A stretch of DNA of 64,000 nucleotides, taken from positions 47,036-111,035 of the forward strand of contig NZ_LQPG01000040.1 in the NCBI RefSeq assembly GCF_002102265.1, in the 5' to 3' direction. How positions within the stretch are numbered: the stretch's first letter is position 1; every line of letters begins with the position of its first letter. This document shows, piece after piece, positions 1 through 10,519 of this stretch. The notes under the pieces are model-generated. The model saw only the letters and a program-made list of their open reading frames with translations, made no database searches and was not told the DNA's origin. The stretch comes from Mycolicibacter longobardus (GTDB lineage: Bacteria > Actinomycetota > Actinomycetes > Mycobacteriales > Mycobacteriaceae). The translations under genes were made by a program, and so were the position numbers.

Positions 1-19
1 GCCTTTTCGCGCTGCCCGG

Positions 20-790
20 TCAGGACAGAAACGACTCGACGGCGTCGCGGTAAACCTGCGGCGCGTCGTCGTGCACCAGGTGGCCCGCTGCCGGGACGTG
101 CAGGTAGGTGCTGCCAGGTGCGATGCGGTGCATTTCGCGCATCTGGCCCGCGGGTGTCACCGAGTTGCCGGCCTCGATCAACAATGTCGCGCAGCGCACC
201 GCCCGCCACTGGTCCCAGTAGTCGCGGGTGCCCCACTCGGCGGCGATCTGCACCCACCGCTCGGGCCGGCCGTGCAGGCGCCAGCCGGTCTCGGTCCGGT
301 CGAAAGCCTCCAGGAAGTACCGCCCGGCGATCTCGCCGAATTCGGCGATCACCTCGTCGGCACAGGCGAACTCGACCGGCAGGGCGTGCACCCATGGCTC
401 CCACGGGCCGGTGGTGCGGCCCCGGAAGTCCGGCGCCATATCCTCGACCACCAGCGCGGAGACCAGCTCGGGATGGCTGGCCGCCAGACACCACGAGTGC
501 AACCCGCCCATCGAGTGCCCGACCAGGCGCACCGGGCCCGGCAACTGCCCCACCGCGGTGGCCAGGTCGGCCACGAAGCGTTCGGTGCTGATCGGATGCG
601 GGTCGGCGACGTCGCGGCCACGGTGCCAGGGCGCGTCGTAGGTGTAGACCGCCCCCAGCCGGGTCAGCCACGCCGACTGCCGCGGCCAGGTGCTGCCACG
701 GCCCATCAGCCCGTGCACCAGGACCAACGGCGCCCCGTGCCCACCGCGGTAGGTCAGCAGCTCGGTCGACGCGGTCTCCACCCGGGGCAC
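20..790 (-). CDS. alpha/beta hydrolase (Rv3591c-like)
   Basis: A 256-residue alpha/beta-hydrolase-fold enzyme; the substrate is unknown. The oxyanion segment LVHGLMG lies near residues 24-30, the nucleophile elbow GHSMGG gives Ser93, and AAGH near residue 237 supplies the likely catalytic His. There is no signal peptide, so it is probably cytoplasmic. The start is GTG; an alternative GTG lies three codons inside. It is divergent from mhuD with only 14 nt between the two starts, the arrangement of Rv3591c and Rv3592 in M. tuberculosis. The family assignment is firm; the reaction is not. Confidence 0.85.
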   Translation of the reverse strand: MPRVETASTELLTYRGGHGAPLVLVHGLMGRGSTWPRQSAWLTRLGAVYTYDAPWHRGRDVADPHPISTERFVADLATAVGQLPGPVRLVGHSMGGLHSWCLAASHPELVSALVVEDMAPDFRGRTTGPWEPWVHALPVEFACADEVIAEFGEIAGRYFLEAFDRTETGWRLHGRPERWVQIAAEWGTRDYWDQWRAVRCATLLIEAGNSVTPAGQMREMHRIAPGSTYLHVPAAGHLVHDDAPQVYRDAVESFLS

Positions 791-792
791 GG

Positions 793-798
793 TAGCCT
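793..798 (+). promoter_or_regulatory. -10 element of a leaderless promoter for mhuD
   Basis: TAGCCT matches the mycobacterial TANNNT -10 consensus. Seven nt after its last T lies the first base of the mhuD ATG at 805, so the transcript would start on the start codon. No Shine-Dalgarno fits in the 14-nt gap. Confidence 0.55.
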
Positions 799-804
799 AG
801 CCAC

Positions 805-1122
805 ATGTCAGTGGTGAAGATCAATGCAATCGAGGTGCCCGCCGACGCCGGGCCCGAGCTGGAAAAACGGTTCGCCCACCGCGCGCACGCCGTGGAGAAC
901 CAGCCCGGTTTTCTTGGCTTCCAGCTGCTGCGCCCGATCAAGGGTGATGACCGCTACTTCGTGGTGACGCATTGGGAGTCCGACGAAGCGTTCCAGGCGT
1001 GGGCGCAGGGACCCGCCATCGAAGCCCACGCCGGCCAGCGGGCAAACCCGGTGGCGACCGGGGCGTCGTTGCTGGAGTTCGAGGTTGTGCTTGACGTTGC
1101 CGGAACCGCCTCCGAGGCCTAA
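805..1122 (+). CDS. mhuD: haem-degrading monooxygenase MhuD
   Basis: MhuD is a non-canonical IsdG-type ABM-fold haem oxygenase that opens haem to mycobilin and frees iron in the cytoplasm. The 105-residue protein has the family length. His75 (in EAHAG), the axial haem ligand, is present, as are Asn7 and Trp66 of the active site. It is close to Rv3592 along its whole length. The lipoprotein gene starts 4 nt after its stop, so the two are probably co-transcribed. The C-terminus (GTASEA) is the variable part. Confidence 0.95.
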   Translation: MSVVKINAIEVPADAGPELEKRFAHRAHAVENQPGFLGFQLLRPIKGDDRYFVVTHWESDEAFQAWAQGPAIEAHAGQRANPVATGASLLEFEVVLDVAGTASEA

Positions 1123-1126
1123 CCCG

Positions 1127-2470
1127 ATGAGGCGACCGCTGGCCGCCTGGGTTGTGACCGCGGCGCTGGCAACCGCTCTGGCCTTGGTGACCGCCGGGTG
1201 CGCCCCGTCCCCAGCCTCGCCCGGTAGCTCCGACGCCGGCGGGGTGACGATCTCGACCAAGACCCCGCCAGGCCTGCGCGCCAAGCAGACCATGGACATG
1301 CTGAACTCCGACTGGCCGATCGGTCCGGTCGGGGTGGCGACCCTGGCCGCACCGGACAAGGTCGAGCAGGTGGTCACGACCATGGAATCGCTGTGGTGGG
1401 ACCGCCCGTTCCACCTCGACAGCGTCGACATCCGCGCCGCGGCGGCCACCCTGCACCTGACCACGTCCTACGGCGCCCGCCAGGACATCCGGATCCGCAC
1501 CGACGACAACGGCATGGTGGATCTGTTCAAACCGACCACCGAAGCACCGGAGATCGGGTCCTGGCACGACGTCGACGCGGTGCTGAAACGGACCGGCGCA
1601 CGTTACTCCTATCAGGCGTCCCGCATCGAGCGCGGCGTCTGCAAACCGGTGGCCGGCACCAACACCGCCCAGTCCCTGCCGCTGGCGTCGATCTTCAAGT
1701 TGTATGTGCTGCTGGCGGTGGCCAACGAGGTGAAGGCCGGGACGGTGTCCTGGGACGACCCACTGACCATCACCGGCCAAGCCAAGGCCGTCGGATCGTC
1801 GGGGCTGGAGAAACTGCCCGACGGAGCGCAGGTGTCGGTGCGCAGGGCTGCCGAGAAGATGATCGCCACCAGCGACAATATGGCGACCGACCTGCTGATC
1901 GGACGCGTGGGCACCCGCGCTGTGGAGCGGGCACTGGTCGCAGCCGGCCACCACGACCCGGCCAGCATGACGCCGTTTCCCACCATGCACGAACTGTTCT
2001 CGGTCGGCTGGGGCAAACCGGACCTGCGCGAGCAGTGGCAGCACGGCTCGGCGCAAGAGCGCGCAAAGCTGCTGCAGCAGGCCAATTCCCGCCCCTACGA
2101 GCCGGATCCGATCCGTGCGCACATCCCGGCTTCCGCGTACGGCGCCGAGTGGTACGGCAGCGCCGAAGACATCTGCCGGGTGCACGTCGCCCTGCAGACC
2201 GGTGCGGTGGGCAAGGCCGCACCGGTCAAGGAGATCCTGTCCGCGGTCCGCGGCATCGACCTGCCCCGCGCCGACTGGCCCTACATCGGCGCCAAAGCCG
2301 GCGGCCTGCCCGGCGACCTGACCTTCAGCTGGTACGCCGTTGACAAGACCGGCCAGCCGTGGGTGGTCAGCTTCCAGCTCAACTGGCCGCGGGACCACGG
2401 CAAGAGCGTCGGCAGCTGGATGCTGCAGGTCGCCGGGCAGGCCTTCGGACTGCTGCCGGCGAGCAAGTAG
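1127..2470 (+). CDS. lpqF: beta-lactamase-fold lipoprotein LpqF
   Basis: A 447-residue exported lipoprotein related to Rv3593. An ATG 4 nt after mhuD gives a signal peptide MRRPLAAWVV...LVTAGC with Cys25 as the lipidation site. The longer frame open from a TTG at 1085 overlaps mhuD and is unlikely. The C-terminal half is a class A beta-lactamase / serine hydrolase fold: Ser188-x-x-Lys191 (SIFK), an SDN motif at 249-251, and a KAG triad in GAKAGG near the end. Genuine beta-lactamase activity is uncertain; a role in cell-envelope peptide hydrolysis is possible. It converges on clpC1 across a strong hairpin. Confidence 0.88.
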   Translation: MRRPLAAWVVTAALATALALVTAGCAPSPASPGSSDAGGVTISTKTPPGLRAKQTMDMLNSDWPIGPVGVATLAAPDKVEQVVTTMESLWWDRPFHLDSVDIRAAAATLHLTTSYGARQDIRIRTDDNGMVDLFKPTTEAPEIGSWHDVDAVLKRTGARYSYQASRIERGVCKPVAGTNTAQSLPLASIFKLYVLLAVANEVKAGTVSWDDPLTITGQAKAVGSSGLEKLPDGAQVSVRRAAEKMIATSDNMATDLLIGRVGTRAVERALVAAGHHDPASMTPFPTMHELFSVGWGKPDLREQWQHGSAQERAKLLQQANSRPYEPDPIRAHIPASAYGAEWYGSAEDICRVHVALQTGAVGKAAPVKEILSAVRGIDLPRADWPYIGAKAGGLPGDLTFSWYAVDKTGQPWVVSFQLNWPRDHGKSVGSWMLQVAGQAFGLLPASK

Positions 2471-2482
2471 CGCCCCGAAACG

Positions 2483-2524
2483 GAATCTGGCGACGCGACC
2501 CGCCGGGTCTACGTCGCCAGATTC
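2483..2524. terminator. bidirectional hairpin terminator between lpqF and clpC1
   Basis: A perfect 13-bp inverted repeat (GAATCTGGCGACG at 2483-2495 against CGTCGCCAGATTC at 2512-2524) encloses a second perfect stem, GACCC (2497-2501) with GGGTC (2505-2509). It sits 12 nt after the lpqF stop and 16 nt beyond the clpC1 stop on the other strand. There is no U-tract, as is common for mycobacterial terminators. Confidence 0.8.
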
Positions 2525-2540
2525 ACGGTCGTCGCGGGAA

Positions 2541-5069
<2,529 letters not shown>

Positions 5070-5253
5070 CGGCGGCTACCTGCTCTCCCTCACGATCGGT
5101 ACTTGGTCGGGCCCGGCTCGGCCCGGCGTACCTGCCGTCCACTCTAGTGGGCGGGCGAGCGCGCCGTGACCTGCCTTGCAATGCGTAGGCGAATCGACCC
5201 ACCGATGCAGGCCCCGTAAGGCCTGGCACCGGATGCAAGAGAGCAACGCCTAA
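5070..5253 (-). promoter_or_regulatory. clpC1 upstream region
   Basis: About 180 nt lie between the lsr2 terminator and clpC1. On the minus strand TAGAGT at 5146-5141 fits a TANNNT -10 element about 70 nt before the ATG, and a Shine-Dalgarno-like GAGGGAGAGCAGG precedes the start. A regulator such as ClgR may bind here, but I see no convincing site. Confidence 0.35.
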
Positions 5254-5276
5254 CCCCCGGAATACGTTTCCGGGGG
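5254..5276 (-). terminator. hairpin terminator downstream of lsr2
   Basis: CCCCCGGAA (5254-5262) and TTCCGGGGG (5268-5276) form a perfect 9-bp stem with a 5-nt loop, TACGT. It lies 43 nt beyond the lsr2 stop in the direction of lsr2 transcription and separates it from clpC1. Confidence 0.75.
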
Positions 5277-5319
5277 CTCATCCGGTTCGCCAGAAGCGAA
5301 ACCTAACCCGCCCAACCCG

Positions 5320-5655
5320 TCAGGTCGCGGCGTGAAATGCGTCGATGATGTCGGCCGGGATACGACCGCGGGTCGACACGTTGTGCCCGTTGCGGCGAGC
5401 CCATTCCCGGATCGCGGCGCTCTGTTCCCGGTCGATGGTTCCGCGGCGGCCGCCACCCGACCGCCCACGCCGGCGTCCCCCGACCCGGCGGCCCGCGTCG
5501 GCCCACTTCTTCAACTCTGCGCGCAGTTTCGTCGCATTCTTGCTCGAAAGGTCGATCTCATAGGTGACCCCGTCAAGCCCGAATTCCACCGTTTCGTCGG
5601 CGGCACCCTCACCATCGAAATCATCGATCAAGGTGACGGTCACTTTTTTCGCCAT
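5320..5655 (-). CDS. lsr2: nucleoid-associated protein Lsr2
   Basis: Lsr2 is the mycobacterial H-NS analogue: it bridges AT-rich DNA and silences horizontally acquired genes. The 111 residues show the N-terminal dimerisation domain (1-51, starting MAKKVTVTLIDDFDGEG), a basic Arg/Gly linker (56-72) and the C-terminal DNA-binding domain with the minor-groove R96-G97-R98 in STRGRIPADI. A strong GAGGGGGAA Shine-Dalgarno lies 4 nt before the ATG. It sits between lysS and clpC1, as in M. tuberculosis. Confidence 0.98.
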   Translation of the reverse strand: MAKKVTVTLIDDFDGEGAADETVEFGLDGVTYEIDLSSKNATKLRAELKKWADAGRRVGGRRRGRSGGGRRGTIDREQSAAIREWARRNGHNVSTRGRIPADIIDAFHAAT

Positions 5656-5771
5656 TGGGTTCCCCCTCGGTTAGCTTTCCTGCCCGCAAAGCTGCGCAAA
5701 GCCGTATTCGACCTCGCCGACCAATGTGCCATAAAAATACGCATGCTTCAACACAACAGGTCAGGCGCAGT

Positions 5772-7295
5772 TCAGTTGCCTTGACGGCGAACAATCGGGA
5801 ACAAAACAGTGTCCCTAATTGATAGGCCCGTCAACACCATCAGCAAGCGGTCGATGCCCATTCCGGTGCCGGTACAGGGCGGCATCGCATGTTCCATCGC
5901 CGCCAGGAAGTCCTCGTCGAGGGCCATCGCCTCGTCGTCTCCGGCGGCCGCCGCCCGGGCCTGGGCGGCGAACCGGTCGCGCTGCACCACCGGGTCGATG
6001 AGTTCGGAATAGCCGGTGGCGAGTTCGACGCCCCGCATATACAGGTCCCACTTCTCGGTGACGCCTTCGATACTGCGGTGCTGGCGGGTCAGCGGCGTCG
6101 TCTCCACCGGGAAATCCCGGACGAAAGTGGGGGCGCTCAGACCGTGGCCGACGGCGTGCTCCCACAGTTCCTCGACCAGCTTGCCGTGGCCGTAGCCGCG
6201 GTCGTGGGGAATCTCCACCCCGAGGCGGTCCGCCACCGCGCGCAGGTGCTCGACCGCGGTCGCCGGAGTGATCTCCTCACCGAGCGCTTCCGACAGTGAT
6301 GGATACATTTCTACCGTCGCCCATTCGCCGCCAATGTCGTACACACTGCCGTCGGGCAGCGGCAGTTGACGGGTTCCGATCACCTCGTCGGCGACCTCTT
6401 GAATAATCTCCCGGGTGGCCACGGCCGAGTCGTCATAGGTGCCATAGGCCTGGTAGGTCTCGAGCATCGAGAACTCCGGCGAATGGGTGGAATCCGCACC
6501 TTCGTTCCGGAACACTCGATTGAGTTCGAAGACGCGGTCGAAACCGCCTACAACACACCGTTTCAGAAAGAGTTCGGGCGCGATTCGCAGGTAAAGATCC
6601 GCGTCGAGGGCGTTCGAATGAGTGACGAACGGCCGGGCCGCCGCGCCGCCGGCCAATGTCTGCAACATCGGTGTTTCGACCTCGAGGAATCCGCGCCGCT
6701 CCAGCGCATTGCGCACCGCTCGGATGACCGCGATCCGCTGGCGGGCCACCACGCGCGCCTCCGGGCGCACGATCAGGTCGACGTAGCGCTGCCGGACCCG
6801 CGACTCCTCGCTCATCTCCTTGTGCGCGACCGGCAGGGGCCGCAGCGACTTCGAGGCCATCTGCCAGGAGTCGGCGAGCACCGAGAGCTCACCGCGGCGG
6901 GAGCTGATCACCTCCCCGTGCACGAAGACGATGTCGCCCAGGTCGACGTCGGCCTTCCAGGCCTCCAGCTCCTGCTCGCCGACGCTGGCCAGGCTGAGCA
7001 TCACCTGCAGATGGGTGCCGTCGCCCTCCTGCAGGGTCGCGAAGCACAGTTTGCCGGAGTTGCGGGCGAACACCACCCGTCCGGCCACGCCGACGACGTC
7101 GCCGGTAGCAGTGTCGGCGGCCAGGTCGGGATAGCTCGCCCGGATCTGGGCGAGCGTGTGGGTGCGCTCCACCGCCACCGGGTACGGGTCACGGCCCTGC
7201 GCCAGCAGTCGAGCCCGCTTGTCGCGGCGGATCCGGAACTGCTCAGGCAGGCCGGATTCATCCAGCGTCTCGGGGGTTGAATCGGCGGAGCTCAC
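5772..7295 (-). CDS. lysS: lysyl-tRNA synthetase, class II
   Basis: LysS charges tRNA-Lys with lysine. The 507-residue protein has an N-terminal OB-fold anticodon-binding domain (about 60-165) and a class IIb catalytic core with motif 2 (RVFELNRVFRNEGADSTHSPEFSM split as FRNEG...HSPEF) and motif 3 GMGIDRLLM near the end. The start is GTG. The location, with lsr2 below and coaX above, matches lysS1 of M. tuberculosis. About 116 nt separate it from lsr2, enough for an independent lsr2 promoter. Confidence 0.97.
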   Translation of the reverse strand: MSSADSTPETLDESGLPEQFRIRRDKRARLLAQGRDPYPVAVERTHTLAQIRASYPDLAADTATGDVVGVAGRVVFARNSGKLCFATLQEGDGTHLQVMLSLASVGEQELEAWKADVDLGDIVFVHGEVISSRRGELSVLADSWQMASKSLRPLPVAHKEMSEESRVRQRYVDLIVRPEARVVARQRIAVIRAVRNALERRGFLEVETPMLQTLAGGAAARPFVTHSNALDADLYLRIAPELFLKRCVVGGFDRVFELNRVFRNEGADSTHSPEFSMLETYQAYGTYDDSAVATREIIQEVADEVIGTRQLPLPDGSVYDIGGEWATVEMYPSLSEALGEEITPATAVEHLRAVADRLGVEIPHDRGYGHGKLVEELWEHAVGHGLSAPTFVRDFPVETTPLTRQHRSIEGVTEKWDLYMRGVELATGYSELIDPVVQRDRFAAQARAAAAGDDEAMALDEDFLAAMEHAMPPCTGTGMGIDRLLMVLTGLSIRDTVLFPIVRRQGN

Positions 7296-7346
7296 GACGG
7301 GCCAGCTTAGAGGAACAGCCCCGGTAGAGCGAAAAGCCCGCGGCGC

Positions 7347-8159
7347 TCAGCGCGCCGGCCGGAGCCTGCCCCGTTGACTGTCCCGATTGCGTTCGAACAC
7401 CAGCCGCAGCCCGTCCAGGGTGAGGTTGGGGTCGTGGTGGTCGACGGTCTCCAGGTCGGCCAGCAACAGCGGGGCGGAGTGTCCGGTGGCCACCACGGTC
7501 ACGTCGTCTCCGGAGCTCGCCGCCTCCTCACGGACCCGGCGAACCAGGCCGTCGACCAGCCCGGCGAAACCGAAGACCGCGCCGGCCTGCATGCATTCGA
7601 CGGTGTTCTTGCCGATCACCGAGCGCGGCCGGGTGAGCTCGACCCGGCGCAGGCCGGCGGAACGGGCCGCGGCGGCATCTGAGGAGATCTGGACGCCGGG
7701 CGCGATGGCGCCGCCCAGGAACTCACCCTTGGCCGAAACCACGTCGACGCAGATCGACGAACCGAAGTCGACGACTATCGCCGCGGTCTTGAACTTGTGG
7801 AAAGCGGCCAGGCTGTTGACGATCCGGTCCGCCCCCACTTCCTTGGGGTTGTCCACCAGCAACGGGATGCCGGTGCGCACACCCGGTTCGATCAGCACCG
7901 ACGGAACCGAGGGCCAGTACTGATCGAGCATCAGCCGGACCTCGTGCAGCACCGACGGCACGGTGGACAGCGCGGCCGCACCGGTGAGCTGTTCACCGTC
8001 GTCGCCGATCAGACCGTCCAGAGTCAGCGCCAGCTCGTCGGCGGTGATCTCCGCTTCGGTGCGAATCCGCCACTGCTGCACGACGTTTGCGTGGTCACCG
8101 GAGCCGGCGATCAGGCCGATGACGGTGTGGGTGTTGCGGACGTCGATCGCCAGCAGCAC
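7347..8159 (-). CDS. coaX: type III pantothenate kinase CoaX
   Basis: An ASKHA-fold kinase that phosphorylates pantothenate, the first step of CoA synthesis. The 270 residues start MLLAIDVRNTHTVIGL, the P-loop-like DVRNTH segment, and carry VVDFGSSICVDVV and GGAIAPGVQISSDA typical of the family. The start is GTG, 2 nt after the panD stop, so it is the distal gene of a panC-panD-coaX unit. In M. tuberculosis CoaX was reported to be dispensable and CoaA is the working kinase; whether that holds here is unknown. Confidence 0.95.
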   Translation of the reverse strand: MLLAIDVRNTHTVIGLIAGSGDHANVVQQWRIRTEAEITADELALTLDGLIGDDGEQLTGAAALSTVPSVLHEVRLMLDQYWPSVPSVLIEPGVRTGIPLLVDNPKEVGADRIVNSLAAFHKFKTAAIVVDFGSSICVDVVSAKGEFLGGAIAPGVQISSDAAAARSAGLRRVELTRPRSVIGKNTVECMQAGAVFGFAGLVDGLVRRVREEAASSGDDVTVVATGHSAPLLLADLETVDHHDPNLTLDGLRLVFERNRDSQRGRLRPAR

Positions 8160-8161
8160 GG

Positions 8162-8578
8162 TTATCGCACGCTTCTGGGGGACAGCAGATCCGATACGTC
8201 GTCAGGCACGAAAGCCGGGTCGTCGCCGAGGTCCACCTGCTTGTTGTCGGAGTCGACGAACACGATCCGGGGCCGGTAGCGCCGAGCCTCGGCGTCCTCC
8301 ATCGTGCCGTAGGCGATCAGGATCACCAGGTCGCCGGGATGCACCAGATGCGCTGCCGCACCGTTGATTCCAATAACGCCGCTACCCCGCTCACCGGTGA
8401 TCGCGTAGGTCACCAACCGAGCGCCGTTGTCGATGTCGACGATCGTGACCTGCTCGCCTTCGAGCAGGTCGGCGGCGTCCATGAGATCCGCGTCGATGGT
8501 CACCGAACCCACGTAGTGCAGGTCGGCGTGGGTGACCGTGGCACGGTGGATCTTCGACTTGAGCATCGTCCGAAACAT
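8162..8578 (-). CDS. panD: aspartate 1-decarboxylase PanD
   Basis: PanD decarboxylates L-aspartate to beta-alanine for pantothenate synthesis. It is a pyruvoyl enzyme made by self-cleavage at Gly24-Ser25, visible in LHYVGSVTI. I place the start at the ATG at 8578: it overlaps the panC TGA by one base (TGATG), has GGAGGA six nt upstream, and gives the Met-x-Arg-Thr-Met start of relatives; a TTG one codon earlier is the alternative. The protein is 138 residues. The C-terminal segment mutated in pyrazinamide-resistant M. tuberculosis is present in divergent form. Confidence 0.96.
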   Translation of the reverse strand: MFRTMLKSKIHRATVTHADLHYVGSVTIDADLMDAADLLEGEQVTIVDIDNGARLVTYAITGERGSGVIGINGAAAHLVHPGDLVILIAYGTMEDAEARRYRPRIVFVDSDNKQVDLGDDPAFVPDDVSDLLSPRSVR

Positions 8579-9489
8579 CAATTCCTCCGGTTTTGTACGT
8601 CGGTTACAAGAGTGATCGCGGCATTGTCGAGCAATCGGGTCGAGCCGACCCGGGCGGCGATGAGCAGCCGGGCCGGACCATCGGCGGGCGCCGGTCCGAG
8701 ATCGGCCCCGCGCACCTGCAGGTAGTCGACGTCGACGCCCGGCACCGCGGACAACACCGCGGCAGCCGCCTCGAGCGCCGCGGCCGCCCCGGCCGAAGCC
8801 GCACGCTCGCCGGCCGCCAAGGCCGCCGACAGCGCCGTGGCGGCCTCGCGCTGATCGGGGTCGAGGTAGCGGTTGCGCGACGACATCGCCAGGCCGTCGG
8901 CTTCACGCACCGTCGGCACCCCGACCACGCTCACATCGAGGTTGAGGTCGGCGACCATCTGGCGCACCAGCACCAGCTGCTGATAGTCCTTCTCGCCGAA
9001 GAACACCCGGTCGGGGCGCACGATCGACAGCAGCTTGCACACCACGGTGAGCATTCCGGCGAAGTGCGTCGGGCGCGCGGCGCCTTCGAGCTCGGCTCCC
9101 AGCGGACCCGGATGCACGGCGGTGCGGGGGCCGCCCGGGTACATCGCCGCGGCGGTCGGGGTGAACACCAGCTCGACGCCTTCGGCGCGCAGCAGGGCCA
9201 GGTCGGTGTCCAGGGTGCGCGGATAGGCGTCGAGGTCTTCGCCGGCGCCGAACTGCAGCGGGTTGACGAAGATCGACACCACCACCACCGAGCCGGGCAC
9301 CCGCTGGGCCGCCCGGACCAGCGACAGGTGCCCGGCGTGCAGGGCGCCCATGGTCGGCACCAGCATCACCCGGCGGCCGGTGGACCGCAGCGCCCGGCTG
9401 ACGCGAGCGATGTCGTCCGGCCGCTCGTAGGTGTTGAGTGCACCGGCGGTGAAGGTGGGCTGGGCGCCCCGGGCGGTGTTCGGGCTCAC
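8578..9489 (-). CDS. panC: pantothenate synthetase PanC
   Basis: PanC joins pantoate and beta-alanine using ATP. The 303 residues carry the nucleotidyltransferase signature HAGH in MGALHAGHLSLV (about 46-57), and the KDYQQL and SSRNRYL segments that bind ATP and pantoate. The GTG start overlaps the TGA of the upstream DUF2520 gene by 4 nt (GTGA), and its own TGA overlaps panD, so translation of the three is coupled. Confidence 0.97.
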   Translation of the reverse strand: MSPNTARGAQPTFTAGALNTYERPDDIARVSRALRSTGRRVMLVPTMGALHAGHLSLVRAAQRVPGSVVVVSIFVNPLQFGAGEDLDAYPRTLDTDLALLRAEGVELVFTPTAAAMYPGGPRTAVHPGPLGAELEGAARPTHFAGMLTVVCKLLSIVRPDRVFFGEKDYQQLVLVRQMVADLNLDVSVVGVPTVREADGLAMSSRNRYLDPDQREAATALSAALAAGERAASAGAAAALEAAAAVLSAVPGVDVDYLQVRGADLGPAPADGPARLLIAARVGSTRLLDNAAITLVTDVQNRRN

Positions 9490-10388
9490 CGCGCCAGCAC
9501 CGCCAGCACGTCGTCGTCGGCACCGGCGCGAAGCGCGGTGCGCAGCGCATTGGTCCGATAGGCCTCGGCCAGGTCCGGGTCCACGCCGGTCAGCGCATCC
9601 AGATGCCGGGCCAGGGTGGCCGAGTCTCCCCGGGCCACCGGGCCGGTCAGCGCTACCCGCCCGTCGCGCAGGGTGTTGGCCAGCGCGGCCCGCACCAGCG
9701 GCCCGAGCACCCGTTCAGCGATGCCGTCGGGGTCCTCGGCCTGCGCGGAGCCGACGCGGCCGGGAAGCGCCGCGCGCAACGCCGCCAGCGCATCGTCGAT
9801 CACGGTGACCACGTGGTTTCCGCCGTGGCAGAGCGCGGCGTGGTAGAGGGTGCGGGCGGTTTCGTCGACGCGGAACGGTTCGGCGCCGATCTCCAGGGTC
9901 AATGCCTCGGCGATGGCGTAGCCGATCTCGTCGGCGGCGGTGACACCGAAGCAGCTTTCCGACAGCCGGTCGATGTCCTCGTCCGAGCCGGTGAAGGTCA
10001 TCGCGGGGTGGATGGCCAGCGGCAGGCAGCCCTGCTCGGTCAGCGGCGCCAGTACGCCGATCCCGGTGGCACCGGAGGTGTGCACGACGATGGTGCCGGC
10101 GCGCACCGCGCCGGTGGCGGCCAGGCCGGACACCATGCCCGCCAGTTCGGTGTCGGGAACGGCCAGCAGCAGCAGTTCGGCATTCGCGGCGACATCGGGG
10201 GCGGGAAGCACCAGGGTGTCGGGCAGCCGGAGCCGGGCGCGCTGCCGGGACTCCTCGGAGATCGCGCTGCACCCCACCACCACGTGCTCGGCGCGCTCCA
10301 GCGCAACGCCCAACGCGGTGCCGACCCGGCCGGCGGAGATGACGCCCACCTTGAGCCGGGCGGGCCGCAATCCGTCGAACTGCGCCAT
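9486..10388 (-). CDS. Rossmann / DUF2520 protein, PanG-like (Rv3603c-like)
   Basis: A 300-residue protein with an N-terminal Rossmann domain (VGVISAGRVGTALG near 14-27) and a helical C-terminal DUF2520 domain (from about 150, with LYHAALCHGGNHVVTV). It looks like a 6-phosphogluconate-dehydrogenase-type NAD(P) enzyme. It is the first gene of the panC-panD-coaX run and overlaps panC by 4 nt. DUF2520-type PanG proteins act as ketopantoate reductases in some bacteria, so that role is an attractive guess, not shown. The start codon is ATG. Confidence 0.85.
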   Translation of the reverse strand: MAQFDGLRPARLKVGVISAGRVGTALGVALERAEHVVVGCSAISEESRQRARLRLPDTLVLPAPDVAANAELLLLAVPDTELAGMVSGLAATGAVRAGTIVVHTSGATGIGVLAPLTEQGCLPLAIHPAMTFTGSDEDIDRLSESCFGVTAADEIGYAIAEALTLEIGAEPFRVDETARTLYHAALCHGGNHVVTVIDDALAALRAALPGRVGSAQAEDPDGIAERVLGPLVRAALANTLRDGRVALTGPVARGDSATLARHLDALTGVDPDLAEAYRTNALRTALRAGADDDVLAVLAR

Positions 10389-10519
10389 GCAGACGACCTC
10401 ACAGGTTCTCTTGGTATTCGTTCCAGTCCCGCGCTGCGGGTACCGGACGGTCGCCGGAGAGTCTATCCCGATCAGCCGCAGCCCGGGGAGTGACGTTGGT
10501 CGCAGGTGCGCGCGGGGTG

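Noticed and set aside
938..2398. 486-codon frame antisense to mhuD/lpqF
   Set aside because: High-GC shadow frame; low-complexity His/Arg/Gly composition and no family features, while the other strand has clear genes.
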